A model generated the notes under the pieces. That model made no database searches and was not told where the DNA came from. It was given only the letters and a program-made list of their open reading frames with translations. Positions 25,778-34,700 of a DNA stretch of 64,000 bases are shown piece by piece (the first letter of the stretch is position 1; every line of letters begins with the position of its first letter). Location of the stretch: contig NZ_CYGY02000047.1 in NCBI RefSeq assembly GCF_900007165.1, positions 62,301 to 126,300 of the forward strand, written 5' to 3'. This DNA is from Paraburkholderia piptadeniae (GTDB taxonomy: Bacteria > Pseudomonadota > Gammaproteobacteria > Burkholderiales > Burkholderiaceae). The position numbers and the translations under genes were made by a program.

Positions 25778-27916
25778 ATGACTTCAGAAACGTCTTCCCT
25801 GGCCATTGGCCAGGAAACGGCAACGACCGTAGCGCCCGTTCATTTTCAGATCGAACGTGGCTTTGCCGTCATTCGCATGGACAACCCGCCGTTGAATGGC
25901 CTGTCCTGGGCCCTGCGGCAGGAGCTATTGCGCAGGCTCGACCAGGCCATAGCCGACCCGAGCGTCGTCGCGGTGGTGCTGGCGGGGACCGCCAAGGCTT
26001 TCTCATGCGGCGCCGATGTCAAGGAGTTCGGCACACCGCAGTCGCGGCGGCAACCGACGCTGACCTCATTGATTCGCGCTTTCGAAGATGCGTCCAAGCC
26101 GACGATTGCAGCGATCTCAGGCATGGCGCTCGGCGGTGGGCTGGAGCTGGCGATGGGCTGCCATTTCCGCGTATCCCAGCGTGATGCCCGTTTGGGGCTG
26201 CCGGAAATCAAACTGGGGCTGATGCCGGGGGCGGGCGGTACGCAGCGACTGCCTCGTCTCGTCGGTCTGGATCGCGCATTGAACATGATCCTCACCGGGG
26301 CCGCTTTCAAGGCGGTCGAGTTTAACGGCACCCGAATGGTTGACGAGATCACGGACGGCGACGTAGTCGAGACGGCGATCGCTTATGCACAGCGCGTCGC
26401 GAGTGAGGGACGCCCGCTACCGCGCACGCGGCAGATCACCTTTGAAGCGTCGCACGCTGACGCGCTACTTGCGTTCGCCCGTCAGGCTGTGAAAGGACAG
26501 AAGCAGGCGACCTCTGCGCCGGAGCGATGCATCGAAGCGCTGCAAGCGGCTTGTCGTGAGAGCTTCGATACGGGCATGGCCGTCGAGCGCCGGGCTTTCG
26601 ACACATTGATGCTTTCTCCTGAGTCGCGCGCGCTGCAGCATGCGTTCAAGGCCGAACGCGAGGCTGCCAGGATGCCCGGGTTGGCCGTCGATTCCTTGCC
26701 GCCAATTCGCACGGTTGGTGTCGTTGGTGCTGGCACGATGGGCCGCGGTATTGCGCTGACTTTTCTCGATGCCGGCTTGAGCGTGCGTTTGCTGGAGATG
26801 CAGCAAAGCGCTCTCGATAAGGGTGTGAGTTTTATTCATGCCGAGCTGGACAAGGCTGCGGCCAAGGGGCGCCTGGATGCCGATGCGTTGCAGGCGCGCA
26901 AAGCAGCATTGCTGCCCACGCTGGAATACGAGGCATTTTCCGACGTCGATCTTGCGATCGAGGCCGTATTTGAGGACATCGGTGTCAAGCAAACCGTGTT
27001 TGAGGCGCTGGACAGTGTCCTGAAACCGGGCGCCATTTTGGCGTCTAACACGTCGGCTCTGAATCTGGATGAGATTGCGCGTTTCACGCGCCGCCCCAGC
27101 GACGTCGTCGGTCTTCACTTCTTCAGTCCGGCGCACGTCATGCGGCTGCTGGAAGTCGTCCGCGGAAAGGAGACTCGCCCCGCCGTCCTGGCTGCGGCTA
27201 TGCAACTGGCCAAGCGGATCGGCAAGGTGGCTGTCGTTGCGGGTGTGTGCGATGGATTTATCGGCAATCGTATGGTCGCGCGTTATCTGAGTGCCGCCAA
27301 CGAAATGCTGTGTCAGGGCGCGACGCCCACGCTGGTCGACAGCGCATTGGAGCGCTTCGGAATGGCAATGGGCGTCTTCCGCATGGGAGACCTGGCCGGC
27401 CTCGACATCGGATGGGCTGGGCGCAAGCGGCGCGCTGCCGCGTACCCGGACCAGGACTTCAGCGTGGTTGCCGACCGTCTGTGTGAGGCAGGACGGTTCG
27501 GCCAGAAGACGGGTGCGGGCTGGTACCGCTATGAATCCGGGCGTCGGGATGCAATTCCCGATCCCGCAGTCGAGGACATCATCCGTCAATGGCGTTCCGA
27601 ACGCGGATGGACGCCACGCACGATCAGCTCAGACGAGGTCGTTGAAGCGTGCATCTTCGCGCTCGTCAATGAAGGCGCTCGAATTCTGGAGGAAGGCATC
27701 GCGGCTCGTGCCAGCGACATCGATGTCGTGTACCTGAATGGTTATGGCTTTCCGCGCCATCGCGGAGGACCCATGTGGTACGCCGACCAGGTGGGCTTGC
27801 CAATGGTGGTACGTACGTTGCGCCGGATCGCGTCACAGCCGGGCGTGAATGGTGCCTTCTGGACGCCGGCCCCTCTGCTCGTGCGAATGGCCGAAGAGGG
27901 ACGGAGCTTCAATTGA
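25778..27916 (+). CDS. Fused enoyl-CoA hydratase / 3-hydroxyacyl-CoA dehydrogenase (FadB/FadJ type)
   Basis: This 712-residue bifunctional beta-oxidation enzyme has an N-terminal crotonase domain (about residues 20-200) with CGADVKEFG, GGGLELAMGCHFR and LPEIKLGLMPGAGGTQ, so both catalytic glutamates are present. From about residue 310 a Rossmann domain starts (VGVVGAGTMGRGIALTF). NTSALNLDEIA and HFFSPAHVMRLLEV carry the dehydrogenase active-site pattern. The C-terminal helical domains end with YGFPRHRGGPMWYAD. It hydrates the enoyl-CoA and oxidises the 3-hydroxyacyl-CoA with NAD. The thiolase gene follows after 31 bases. Confidence 0.94.
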   Translation: MTSETSSLAIGQETATTVAPVHFQIERGFAVIRMDNPPLNGLSWALRQELLRRLDQAIADPSVVAVVLAGTAKAFSCGADVKEFGTPQSRRQPTLTSLIRAFEDASKPTIAAISGMALGGGLELAMGCHFRVSQRDARLGLPEIKLGLMPGAGGTQRLPRLVGLDRALNMILTGAAFKAVEFNGTRMVDEITDGDVVETAIAYAQRVASEGRPLPRTRQITFEASHADALLAFARQAVKGQKQATSAPERCIEALQAACRESFDTGMAVERRAFDTLMLSPESRALQHAFKAEREAARMPGLAVDSLPPIRTVGVVGAGTMGRGIALTFLDAGLSVRLLEMQQSALDKGVSFIHAELDKAAAKGRLDADALQARKAALLPTLEYEAFSDVDLAIEAVFEDIGVKQTVFEALDSVLKPGAILASNTSALNLDEIARFTRRPSDVVGLHFFSPAHVMRLLEVVRGKETRPAVLAAAMQLAKRIGKVAVVAGVCDGFIGNRMVARYLSAANEMLCQGATPTLVDSALERFGMAMGVFRMGDLAGLDIGWAGRKRRAAAYPDQDFSVVADRLCEAGRFGQKTGAGWYRYESGRRDAIPDPAVEDIIRQWRSERGWTPRTISSDEVVEACIFALVNEGARILEEGIAARASDIDVVYLNGYGFPRHRGGPMWYADQVGLPMVVRTLRRIASQPGVNGAFWTPAPLLVRMAEEGRSFN

Positions 27917-27947
27917 TCGTAGAACTACCATTTCCAGGAGTCCCGCG

Positions 27948-29126
27948 ATGGACGCTGTGATCGTTTCCACTGCCCGTACAGGCCTGGCAAAGAGCTGGAA
28001 GGGTGCTTTCAACATGACCTATGGCGCCACGCTGGGCGGCCATGCCGTCCAGCATGCGGTGGCCCGCTCAGGTATCGATCCGGCGGAGGTCGAGGACCTG
28101 TTCATTGGCTGCACCCACGGCGAAGGTACCACCGGCGGCAATATCGCGCGGCAGATCGCGCTGCGTGCCGGTCTTCCAGTGACGGCCTGCGGCGTCACGA
28201 TTAACCGGTTTTGCTCATCGGGCTTGCAGGCCATCGCGATGGCCGCACAAGCCGTGCTCGTTGACGGGGTCCAGGTGGCCGTAGCGGGCGGCGTCGAATC
28301 CATTTCGTGTGTCCAGAACGAACTCAATCTGCACATGAAGCGTGATCCTTGGCTACTTCAGCACAAGCCGGAAATTTACTGGTCCATGCTACAGACGGCC
28401 GAACAGGTTGCCAGGCGTTATGGGATCGACAGGCAACGACAGGACGAATACGGTGTGCGCAGCCAGCAGCGTGCTGCCGTTGCACAGTCGGAAGGTCGTT
28501 TCGACGATGAGATCGTGCCCATGACGACAACGATGGGCATTTTTGACAGCCGAGCCGGCGTAATCTCGACGCGCGAAGTCACGATCACAGCCGACGAAGG
28601 GATTCGTCCCGGCACGACGCTCGAGGCCGTGCAGCGGATACGCCCTGCGCAGGCGGACGGCATGATTACGGCCGGCAATGCCAGTCAGTTTTCGGACGGC
28701 TCGTCAGCTTGCGTCGTAATGAACAGCCAGCGTGCCGAGCGCTTGGGCTTGCAGCCACTGGGTATCTTCCGGGGGTTTGCGGTTGCCGGTTGCGAGCCCG
28801 ACGAAATGGGCATTGGTCCCGTATTCGCAATCCCAAGATTGCTGAAGCGTACTGGTCTGACGGTCGATGACATCGGACTGTGGGAGATCAACGAGGCTTT
28901 TGCGGTGCAGGTGCTCTACTGCCGTGACAAGCTGGGCATTCCTGATGAACGTCTCAACGTCAACGGTGGGGCCATTGCTGTTGGTCATCCCTACGGCGTC
29001 AGTGGGGCGCGTCTCGTTGGCCACGCACTGATAGAAGGTCGTCGCCGTGGCGTCAAGTACGTCGTGGTCAGCATGTGCATCGGCGGCGGGCAAGGCGCGG
29101 CAGGACTGTTCGAAGTGTGTCCTTGA
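27948..29126 (+). CDS. Acetyl-CoA acyltransferase (thiolase)
   Basis: This 392-residue degradative-type thiolase has the acyl-accepting cysteine in NRFCSSGLQAIAMA near residue 89. The histidine is in GGAIAVGHPYGVSGARL, and the second cysteine in VSMCIGGGQGAAGLFE. It cleaves a 3-ketoacyl-CoA with CoA to acetyl-CoA (or propionyl-CoA) and a shortened acyl-CoA, ending the spiral. An AGGAG lies upstream of the ATG. A hairpin follows the stop, yet TctBA continue in the same direction. Confidence 0.94.
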   Translation: MDAVIVSTARTGLAKSWKGAFNMTYGATLGGHAVQHAVARSGIDPAEVEDLFIGCTHGEGTTGGNIARQIALRAGLPVTACGVTINRFCSSGLQAIAMAAQAVLVDGVQVAVAGGVESISCVQNELNLHMKRDPWLLQHKPEIYWSMLQTAEQVARRYGIDRQRQDEYGVRSQQRAAVAQSEGRFDDEIVPMTTTMGIFDSRAGVISTREVTITADEGIRPGTTLEAVQRIRPAQADGMITAGNASQFSDGSSACVVMNSQRAERLGLQPLGIFRGFAVAGCEPDEMGIGPVFAIPRLLKRTGLTVDDIGLWEINEAFAVQVLYCRDKLGIPDERLNVNGGAIAVGHPYGVSGARLVGHALIEGRRRGVKYVVVSMCIGGGQGAAGLFEVCP

Positions 29127-29138
29127 TCGCTCCTGGTA

Positions 29139-29157
29139 GCCGCTCATTGGGAGCGGC
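29139..29157. terminator. Hairpin after thiolase gene
   Basis: GCCGCTC-ATTGG-GAGCGGC is a perfect 7-bp stem 12 bases past the thiolase stop. No T-run follows, so it may be a partial terminator that lowers expression of tctBA. Confidence 0.5.
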
Positions 29158-29415
29158 GCGCCGGATTCGATCTTGAGGTTCTCCACGTCGCAAGAATTCA
29201 GAATAACTAAGCGGACGTAGAGCGCCAGATGATTCACGAGCTGCGCCCGATTGCCAGTACCCGAAGTTCGCATTCAGCCGTCTCTCAGCGATTTGAGAAC
29301 ACGACCGTGGCGATATCTGACAAACATGAAGTCCGTGCAATCCGGCGTTGGATAAGGATGGTGGTCATTCATCAGCGACCCGGCCCGATGAGTGTTAGCT
29401 AACCGGAGGAGACAA

Positions 29416-29904
29416 ATGAAAAACAGACGGTCAATCTTCCGTCTCACTGCGTATAACCAGGACTACTATGGCGGCGGCCTGCTGTTGCTGCTCGGCCTCG
29501 TCGTAGTTGCGGAAGGCTGGACATATGAAGTCGGTAGTCTGAATCAAATGGGACCGGGTTTTTTCCCCGTTGCTTTGGGGGCGATTTTGGCGATTATCGG
29601 CATGGCAATAGCCGCAGGCGCCCGACGCGAACAGGACACTTCCGAATCCGCGGACGACGATTTTCAGCCTGAATGGAGAGGCTGGATCTGCATCGTGGTT
29701 GGCGTGGTCGCATTTGTCGTGCTCGGGAAATACAGTGGTTTGTTGCCAGCCAGTTTCGCTGTCGTGTTTATTTCTGCATTAGGCGACCGCGAGAATACCA
29801 TCCTGTCCGCGCTTTGCCTGGCGACTGGAATTTGCCTGTTCAGTGTGATTGTGTTCTGGTGGGCCTTAAAGGTGCAATTGCCATTATTCTCGTGGGGAAA
29901 CTGA
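29416..29904 (+). CDS. tctB: TctB family small membrane subunit
   Basis: This 162-residue protein has four hydrophobic segments. The first contains YYGGGLLLLLGLVVVAEGW, followed by GSLNQMGPGFFPVALGAI, the family hallmark (MGPGFFP). It is the small integral subunit of the tripartite tricarboxylate transporter. GGAGGA lies five bases before the ATG at 29416. TctA starts three bases after its stop. The system is driven by the ion gradient and serves with the Bug receptor at 23137, by inference from co-location. Confidence 0.92.
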   Translation: MKNRRSIFRLTAYNQDYYGGGLLLLLGLVVVAEGWTYEVGSLNQMGPGFFPVALGAILAIIGMAIAAGARREQDTSESADDDFQPEWRGWICIVVGVVAFVVLGKYSGLLPASFAVVFISALGDRENTILSALCLATGICLFSVIVFWWALKVQLPLFSWGN

Positions 29905-29907
29905 ACA

Positions 29908-31443
29908 ATGATCTTCCAATCCCTGTCTGATTTGTGGCAAGGCTTCGGCGTCGCCCTCCAGTTCAACAACCTGTTGTGGTCGTTTGTCGGCGTGTTGATT
30001 GGCAACCTTATCGGTGTCCTGCCGGGAATGGGTGCCATGTCCGCAATGTCAATGTTGCTGCCGCTGACTTATGTCATGCAGCCGGTGCCGGCGATTCTGA
30101 TGCTGGCCGGGATTTTCTATGGATCTCAGTACGGCGGCGCAATCGGTGCCATTTTGTTAAATCTTCCCTGCCACCCGCCGCATGCCGTGACATGTCTCGA
30201 TGGATACCCGTTGACGCGCAAAGGCAAAGGCGGAACAGCGCTCGGCATTACGATGATTTCATCATTCTTTGCTGCGTCATTCGGCATTGTGGTGATGATC
30301 TTCGCGTCGCCATTGCTCGTTAAGGTCGCATTCAAGTTCGGCCCCGCCGAGCTGTTTTCGATCATGATGGTGGGACTGATTGCCGGCGGCACCATGTCAA
30401 GAGGCAGGCCGCTAAAAGGGGTCGCCATGACGGTCCTGGGCCTTGTGCTCGGGCTGGTCGGAACTGATGTCAATAGCGGTGTAATGCGCTTCACCTTCGG
30501 TATCACCGATCTGGCGGACCACGTAGAACTCGTGGCGCTGGCGCTCGGCCTGTTTGGCGTTGCTGAATTTCTGCGCAACGTAAACAAGATGGAGGCGGTG
30601 GGTTCCGGCACGTCGGTGAGAATGCGTGACATGCGCCCGAGCAAATCGGAGCTAAAGGAGTCGTTTTTTCCGATGCTGCGCGGAACACTTGTCGGCACCA
30701 TCTTCGGCGCGATGCCTGGTACGGGACCGACGATCACTACATTTCTCGCCTACGCCGCGGAAAAGAAACTGTCGAGGAAGCCGGAGCAATTCGGCCAGGG
30801 AGCTCTCGGTGGCGTCGCTGCACCGGAGGCTGCTTCGCACTCGAAGACACAGGTCGACTTTATTCCGACAATGAGCCTCGGTATTCCAGGTGACCCGGTG
30901 ATGGCTTTGATACTCGGTGCGCTCCTGATTCAGGGTATCCAGCCTGGCCCACAACTCATTACTGAGCATGCCGATTTGTTCTGGGGGCTGATCGCGAGTT
31001 TCTGGGTGGGTAACGTGCTGCTCATGATCTTGAACGTGCCACTGATCGGCGTATGGGTTAAATTGCTGCAAGTGCCGTATCGATACCTTTACTCTGCCGC
31101 GTTGTTTTTTATCTGCATTGGAGTCTATACCACCAACAACAGCCTGTTCCAGGTTGGCGAGGTTGCCGTGTTCGGTGTGGCAGGCGCGCTGCTGCTGGCG
31201 CTCAAGTTTCCGGTATCGCCGATTCTGCTGGGTTACGTGTTGGGCCCGATGGTCGAGGAAAATTTCCGGAGAGCACTGTTGATCTCGAATGGTGAGCTCA
31301 TGGTGTTCGTCCAGAGTCCGATCAGCGCGGTGTTTGTCGCAATATCTGCACTTTTGATCGCCTTGCAAATCTATTTCTGGATGAAGGCGAGGTGGCACGA
31401 TCGTCGTCACCGTCGCTTGGGTGCCGTTCAGAATCGCGCCTGA
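29908..31443 (+). CDS. tctA: TctA family large membrane subunit
   Basis: This 511-residue protein of 11-12 spans has the family repeats, NLIGVLPGMGAMSAMSMLLP at the N-terminus and LVGTIFGAMPGTGPTITTFL in the second half. Also typical are YGSQYGGAIGAILLNLPCHP and MSLGIPGDPVMALILGAL. It is the transport channel of the tripartite tricarboxylate transporter and acts in the inner membrane with TctB. It ends the first transcription unit of the island: a strong intrinsic terminator lies 45 bases downstream. Confidence 0.94.
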   Translation: MIFQSLSDLWQGFGVALQFNNLLWSFVGVLIGNLIGVLPGMGAMSAMSMLLPLTYVMQPVPAILMLAGIFYGSQYGGAIGAILLNLPCHPPHAVTCLDGYPLTRKGKGGTALGITMISSFFAASFGIVVMIFASPLLVKVAFKFGPAELFSIMMVGLIAGGTMSRGRPLKGVAMTVLGLVLGLVGTDVNSGVMRFTFGITDLADHVELVALALGLFGVAEFLRNVNKMEAVGSGTSVRMRDMRPSKSELKESFFPMLRGTLVGTIFGAMPGTGPTITTFLAYAAEKKLSRKPEQFGQGALGGVAAPEAASHSKTQVDFIPTMSLGIPGDPVMALILGALLIQGIQPGPQLITEHADLFWGLIASFWVGNVLLMILNVPLIGVWVKLLQVPYRYLYSAALFFICIGVYTTNNSLFQVGEVAVFGVAGALLLALKFPVSPILLGYVLGPMVEENFRRALLISNGELMVFVQSPISAVFVAISALLIALQIYFWMKARWHDRRHRRLGAVQNRA

Positions 31444-31488
31444 GGTGTGCGATTTGTAGACATGGTTTCACTTTTTTCGGTGCCGGTA

Positions 31489-31524
31489 CCGGCCATCTCC
31501 CGCGATGGCCGGCAAGAATTTTTT
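31489..31524 (+). terminator. Intrinsic terminator after tctA
   Basis: A 9-bp perfect stem, CCGGCCATC with GATGGCCGG around TCCCGC, is followed by CAAGAATTTTTT. It is a classic Rho-independent terminator, which ends the bug-to-tctA transcription unit. Confidence 0.88.
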
Positions 31525-31609
31525 GTCTATTCGCTGCTCTTGGTGCGGGATAGGTGCCTTCCGAGTTCATGTTGCGCGCCTTAGCCGAGAGCAGCTTTCC
31601 GATTAACAC

Positions 31610-31840
31610 ATGAAGCGTGTAGGCAGCGGCCCCGCTGGGCGCGCCGCCTTCGTCACGGATTCCTCGGCCTTGCTGAAGCCTCGCAGCGTGGGCGAAATCC
31701 TGATCGCCGTGATCGATCGCTCCGCAAGCCCATTCGAAGCGTTGGTTGCGGCATTCCCAACAAGCGCACTGCAAACCTGCATTGTCCATCTATTTGCGTG
31801 TCATCTGGCCGCGCATCTGATCGTATACATCGGCAATTAA
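31610..31840 (+). pseudogene. IS256-family transposase fragment
   Basis: The frame contains VGEILIAVIDRSASPFEALV and AAFPTSALQTCIVHL, the central part of Mutator/IS256 transposases, where intact relatives read AAFPQTTVQTCIVHL after the catalytic aspartate region. Only about 60 recognisable residues remain, and family homology fades on both sides. It is a dead relic lying between the two halves of the island; the rest of 31525-32118 holds no other gene that I can see. Confidence 0.75.
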
Positions 31841-32118
31841 TATCTGGAATATCGTAAGAAGTCCTTCATAGACGACTATCAGATACTCCTTGAGGCTGAG
31901 CCAGAATCAGGGCCGTTCTTCACAGCATGACCGCCTTTCCGGCAAGGGCGGATCATGATGGATTTGTTCACTTCTAAATCGTCCATTTGTCGGAGCCGAG
32001 CTTGCAGACCAGGGTGAAGCCATAACGTCTGGGGCATAGCTGAACTGTGCCGAAAGTAGCTACCTCTAAAAACCGTTCGGTCATACATTTCAAATATTCA
32101 ATTATCCTTAAGGCATGT

Positions 32119-34467
32119 ATGTCCGCAACATTCTTCGTTCCTCAAGTTTCATCTCAAGAAGACCTCGATGCGATCCGAGACAGCGCACGCTCTCTGTTGA
32201 GCGCGATTGGCGGTCCCGCGCGGATGCGGGCGCGCAGAAGGTTGGAGGGTGGACTGGATCGTGATGCGTGGCGTCAGGCGGTCGATATTGGCTGGCTGGC
32301 GATATTGACTCCCGAAGAGCTCGGTGGGCTAGGGTTGGGCCTGCAACACGCGGCAGTCGTGGCCGAAGAGGTCGGTCGTCATCTTTGGACGGAGCCACTC
32401 ACCGCGGCCGGTTTCCTGCCGGTGCTCGCATTGCGTACCCTGTCTGTGCAAACGCGCTGCCGGGATCTTCTCGAGAAAATACTCAGTGGAGAGTGTTTGG
32501 CGGGCCTCGCCTGGCAAGAGAACGACGGCGACGTTGGTTCACCGGCAGTGCATACGCTACGCGCCGAGACGAGTTCAGATGCCGTCGTGCTCAATGGCAA
32601 CAAGCGGTGGGTGACTCCGACCCAGGGTGTTGACGGCTGGCTCGTGTGGGCGGATAGCAAGCAAGGCAAGGTGGTCGTCTGGGTACCGGCGGACACACCG
32701 GGAATCGAAGTTTGCACGCAGAGACGGCCAGACGGCTCTTCGATGGGAACGATTACGCTGAGCGGGGTATCGCTGCCGCTTTCGAACGTGCTGGCAACCG
32801 GAGATTTGACCAGACAGGCTCTTGATCAAGCGCTGGAGTGCGCATGTCTGCTTCAGGCATCCGAGCTGTTAGGCGTTGCGCGGCAGCTATACGACATCAC
32901 CAGGGAGTACCTGACAACACGCGTGCAGTTCGGTCGGCCGATCGGTGCCAATCAGGCGTTACAGCATCGCATGGTTGACGCGTATATCCAGATCGAATTG
33001 ACGGCGGCCAGCCTGGAAGAGTGCCTCGTCGGAGCCCAGGCCGACGCATCCCGTTTGGCGCTGCTGGCGAGTCGCGCCAAGGCACGTGCTGCCCGCACGG
33101 CTCGGGAGTTGGCCCGTCTTGCGATTCAGTTTCACGGCGCGATGGGGTACACGGACGAATGCGACGTTGGCCTGTACTTCAAGCGTGCAATTCATCTTTC
33201 GACGTGGCTGGGGAACGCCAAGGCACACATGCGGCGTCATCACCAGTTGCTGCGTCAGGCGGTACAGGTTTCTGCGGAATCCGATGCGCCCGAGTGGAAA
33301 GGAAACGATTATCCACGCGACGCGGACTGGGGCGCCATGAGCGACGGTGAATTCCGGGCCATGCTCCGCAGCTTTTTCCGGGAACACTACCCTGAATCTC
33401 TTCGCCATGTGTCGCGCCGCGTACGCTGGCATGAGACGCGGGAGTGGTACATGACGCTCTCTCGCCAAGGCTGGCTGGCGCCATCCTGGCCTCGGCAGCA
33501 CGGCGGTATGGGACTGCCCGCAGAGAAGCTGCTTGCGTATATCGAAGAGCAGGAAGAGTACGGCATTGCACGCATGCCCGACCAGGGGCTGATCAATCTT
33601 GGACCACTTCTGATCCGGTTCGGCACACGGGGGCAACAGACGGAGTGGTTGCCGAAGATCATCAGCGGCGAGCATATCTGGTGTCAGGGCTATTCGGAAC
33701 CCAATGCCGGATCGGATCTGGCCTCGCTGCGCACCGAGGCACGGCTCGACGGCGACGACTATATCGTCAATGGGCAGAAGATCTGGACGACGCTGGCACA
33801 CGATGCAACGCACAGCTTCCTCCTGGTGCGAACAAGCAAGCTCGCACGCAAGCAGGAGGGCATCAGTTTCCTGCTGGTCGACTTGCGCTCTCCGGGCGTC
33901 ACCATCCGCCCGATTCGCAATATCGCTGATGACGAGGAGTTCTGTGAAGTCTTCTTCGACAACGTGCGCGTTCCGCGATCGAACCTCCTGGGACAGCCTG
34001 ATGAGGGTTGGGCAATCGCCAAGGCCTTGCTGGGATTTGAGCGACTATTTGTGGGTAGCCCAAAGACTGTTCAGTATGCCTTGTCGCAATTGCGGTCGGT
34101 CGCGCAAGCCAGAAATCTGTTCGCCGATGCGGCGTTCAATGACGAATATGCAGCACTCGAACTTGACCTGGCCGATCTAAAGAGTCTCTACACGAAGTTC
34201 TCGGAGTTTGTGAAACGTGGGGATTCTCTGCCTTCGAGTGTCTCGATCCTGAAGATCTGGGCTACTGAGACGTATGCTCGCATCGGTGAGAAGCTGATCG
34301 AGGCTGCCGACGAATACGGCGGTACGTTCGACGATCAGACGATCGCCGGATTGCGTACGAATCCTGCCGCGCCTTTGCTTAATGCGTTGGTCACTACCAT
34401 ATATGGCGGTACTAACGAAATTCAACGAAACATCCTTGCGCGCAACGTCTTGGAATTGCCACAGTGA
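32119..34467 (+). CDS. Double-domain acyl-CoA dehydrogenase (two ACAD domains fused)
   Basis: This 782-residue protein has two acyl-CoA dehydrogenase domains in tandem. The first (about 1-375) has the TTRVQFGRPIGANQALQHRM helix and IQFHGAMGYTDE. It lacks a clear C-terminal active-site segment. The second (about 392-782) has QGYSEPNAGSDLASLRTEA, the flavin and substrate loops, and IYGGTNEIQRNILARNVL, where glycine replaces the usual YEGT glutamate. The layout resembles heteromeric two-subunit ACADs, such as those for steroid side chains, joined in one chain. ATG 32119 follows a TTAAGG. It is the first gene after the terminator and IS256 relic. Confidence 0.9.
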   Translation: MSATFFVPQVSSQEDLDAIRDSARSLLSAIGGPARMRARRRLEGGLDRDAWRQAVDIGWLAILTPEELGGLGLGLQHAAVVAEEVGRHLWTEPLTAAGFLPVLALRTLSVQTRCRDLLEKILSGECLAGLAWQENDGDVGSPAVHTLRAETSSDAVVLNGNKRWVTPTQGVDGWLVWADSKQGKVVVWVPADTPGIEVCTQRRPDGSSMGTITLSGVSLPLSNVLATGDLTRQALDQALECACLLQASELLGVARQLYDITREYLTTRVQFGRPIGANQALQHRMVDAYIQIELTAASLEECLVGAQADASRLALLASRAKARAARTARELARLAIQFHGAMGYTDECDVGLYFKRAIHLSTWLGNAKAHMRRHHQLLRQAVQVSAESDAPEWKGNDYPRDADWGAMSDGEFRAMLRSFFREHYPESLRHVSRRVRWHETREWYMTLSRQGWLAPSWPRQHGGMGLPAEKLLAYIEEQEEYGIARMPDQGLINLGPLLIRFGTRGQQTEWLPKIISGEHIWCQGYSEPNAGSDLASLRTEARLDGDDYIVNGQKIWTTLAHDATHSFLLVRTSKLARKQEGISFLLVDLRSPGVTIRPIRNIADDEEFCEVFFDNVRVPRSNLLGQPDEGWAIAKALLGFERLFVGSPKTVQYALSQLRSVAQARNLFADAAFNDEYAALELDLADLKSLYTKFSEFVKRGDSLPSSVSILKIWATETYARIGEKLIEAADEYGGTFDDQTIAGLRTNPAAPLLNALVTTIYGGTNEIQRNILARNVLELPQ

Positions 34468-34700
34468 ACTTCAGGGCCTTGGAGGTAGCGGCCCAAAGCA
34501 CAAGTGCAGCGTAGCCGTCGGCGGTGCTCGCGTGTGGCACGTCCCGGAACAGAGGGACGAGGTGGCGATACGGTCCGAGGCTCTGTGCTTTGGTCCACTC
34601 AACGGGCGTGCACAGACTGGCGCTGGCCTGTGCACTAGTAACGTTGTTGGAAAACAGTCAGCGCCATTAAGTTGATGTTAAGAAAATACGGAGACGTTTT

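Noticed and set aside
26465..27589. Minus-strand frame of about 374 codons opposite the fused hydratase/dehydrogenase
   Set aside because: The plus strand encodes all catalytic motifs; the antisense peptide has no recognisable fold.
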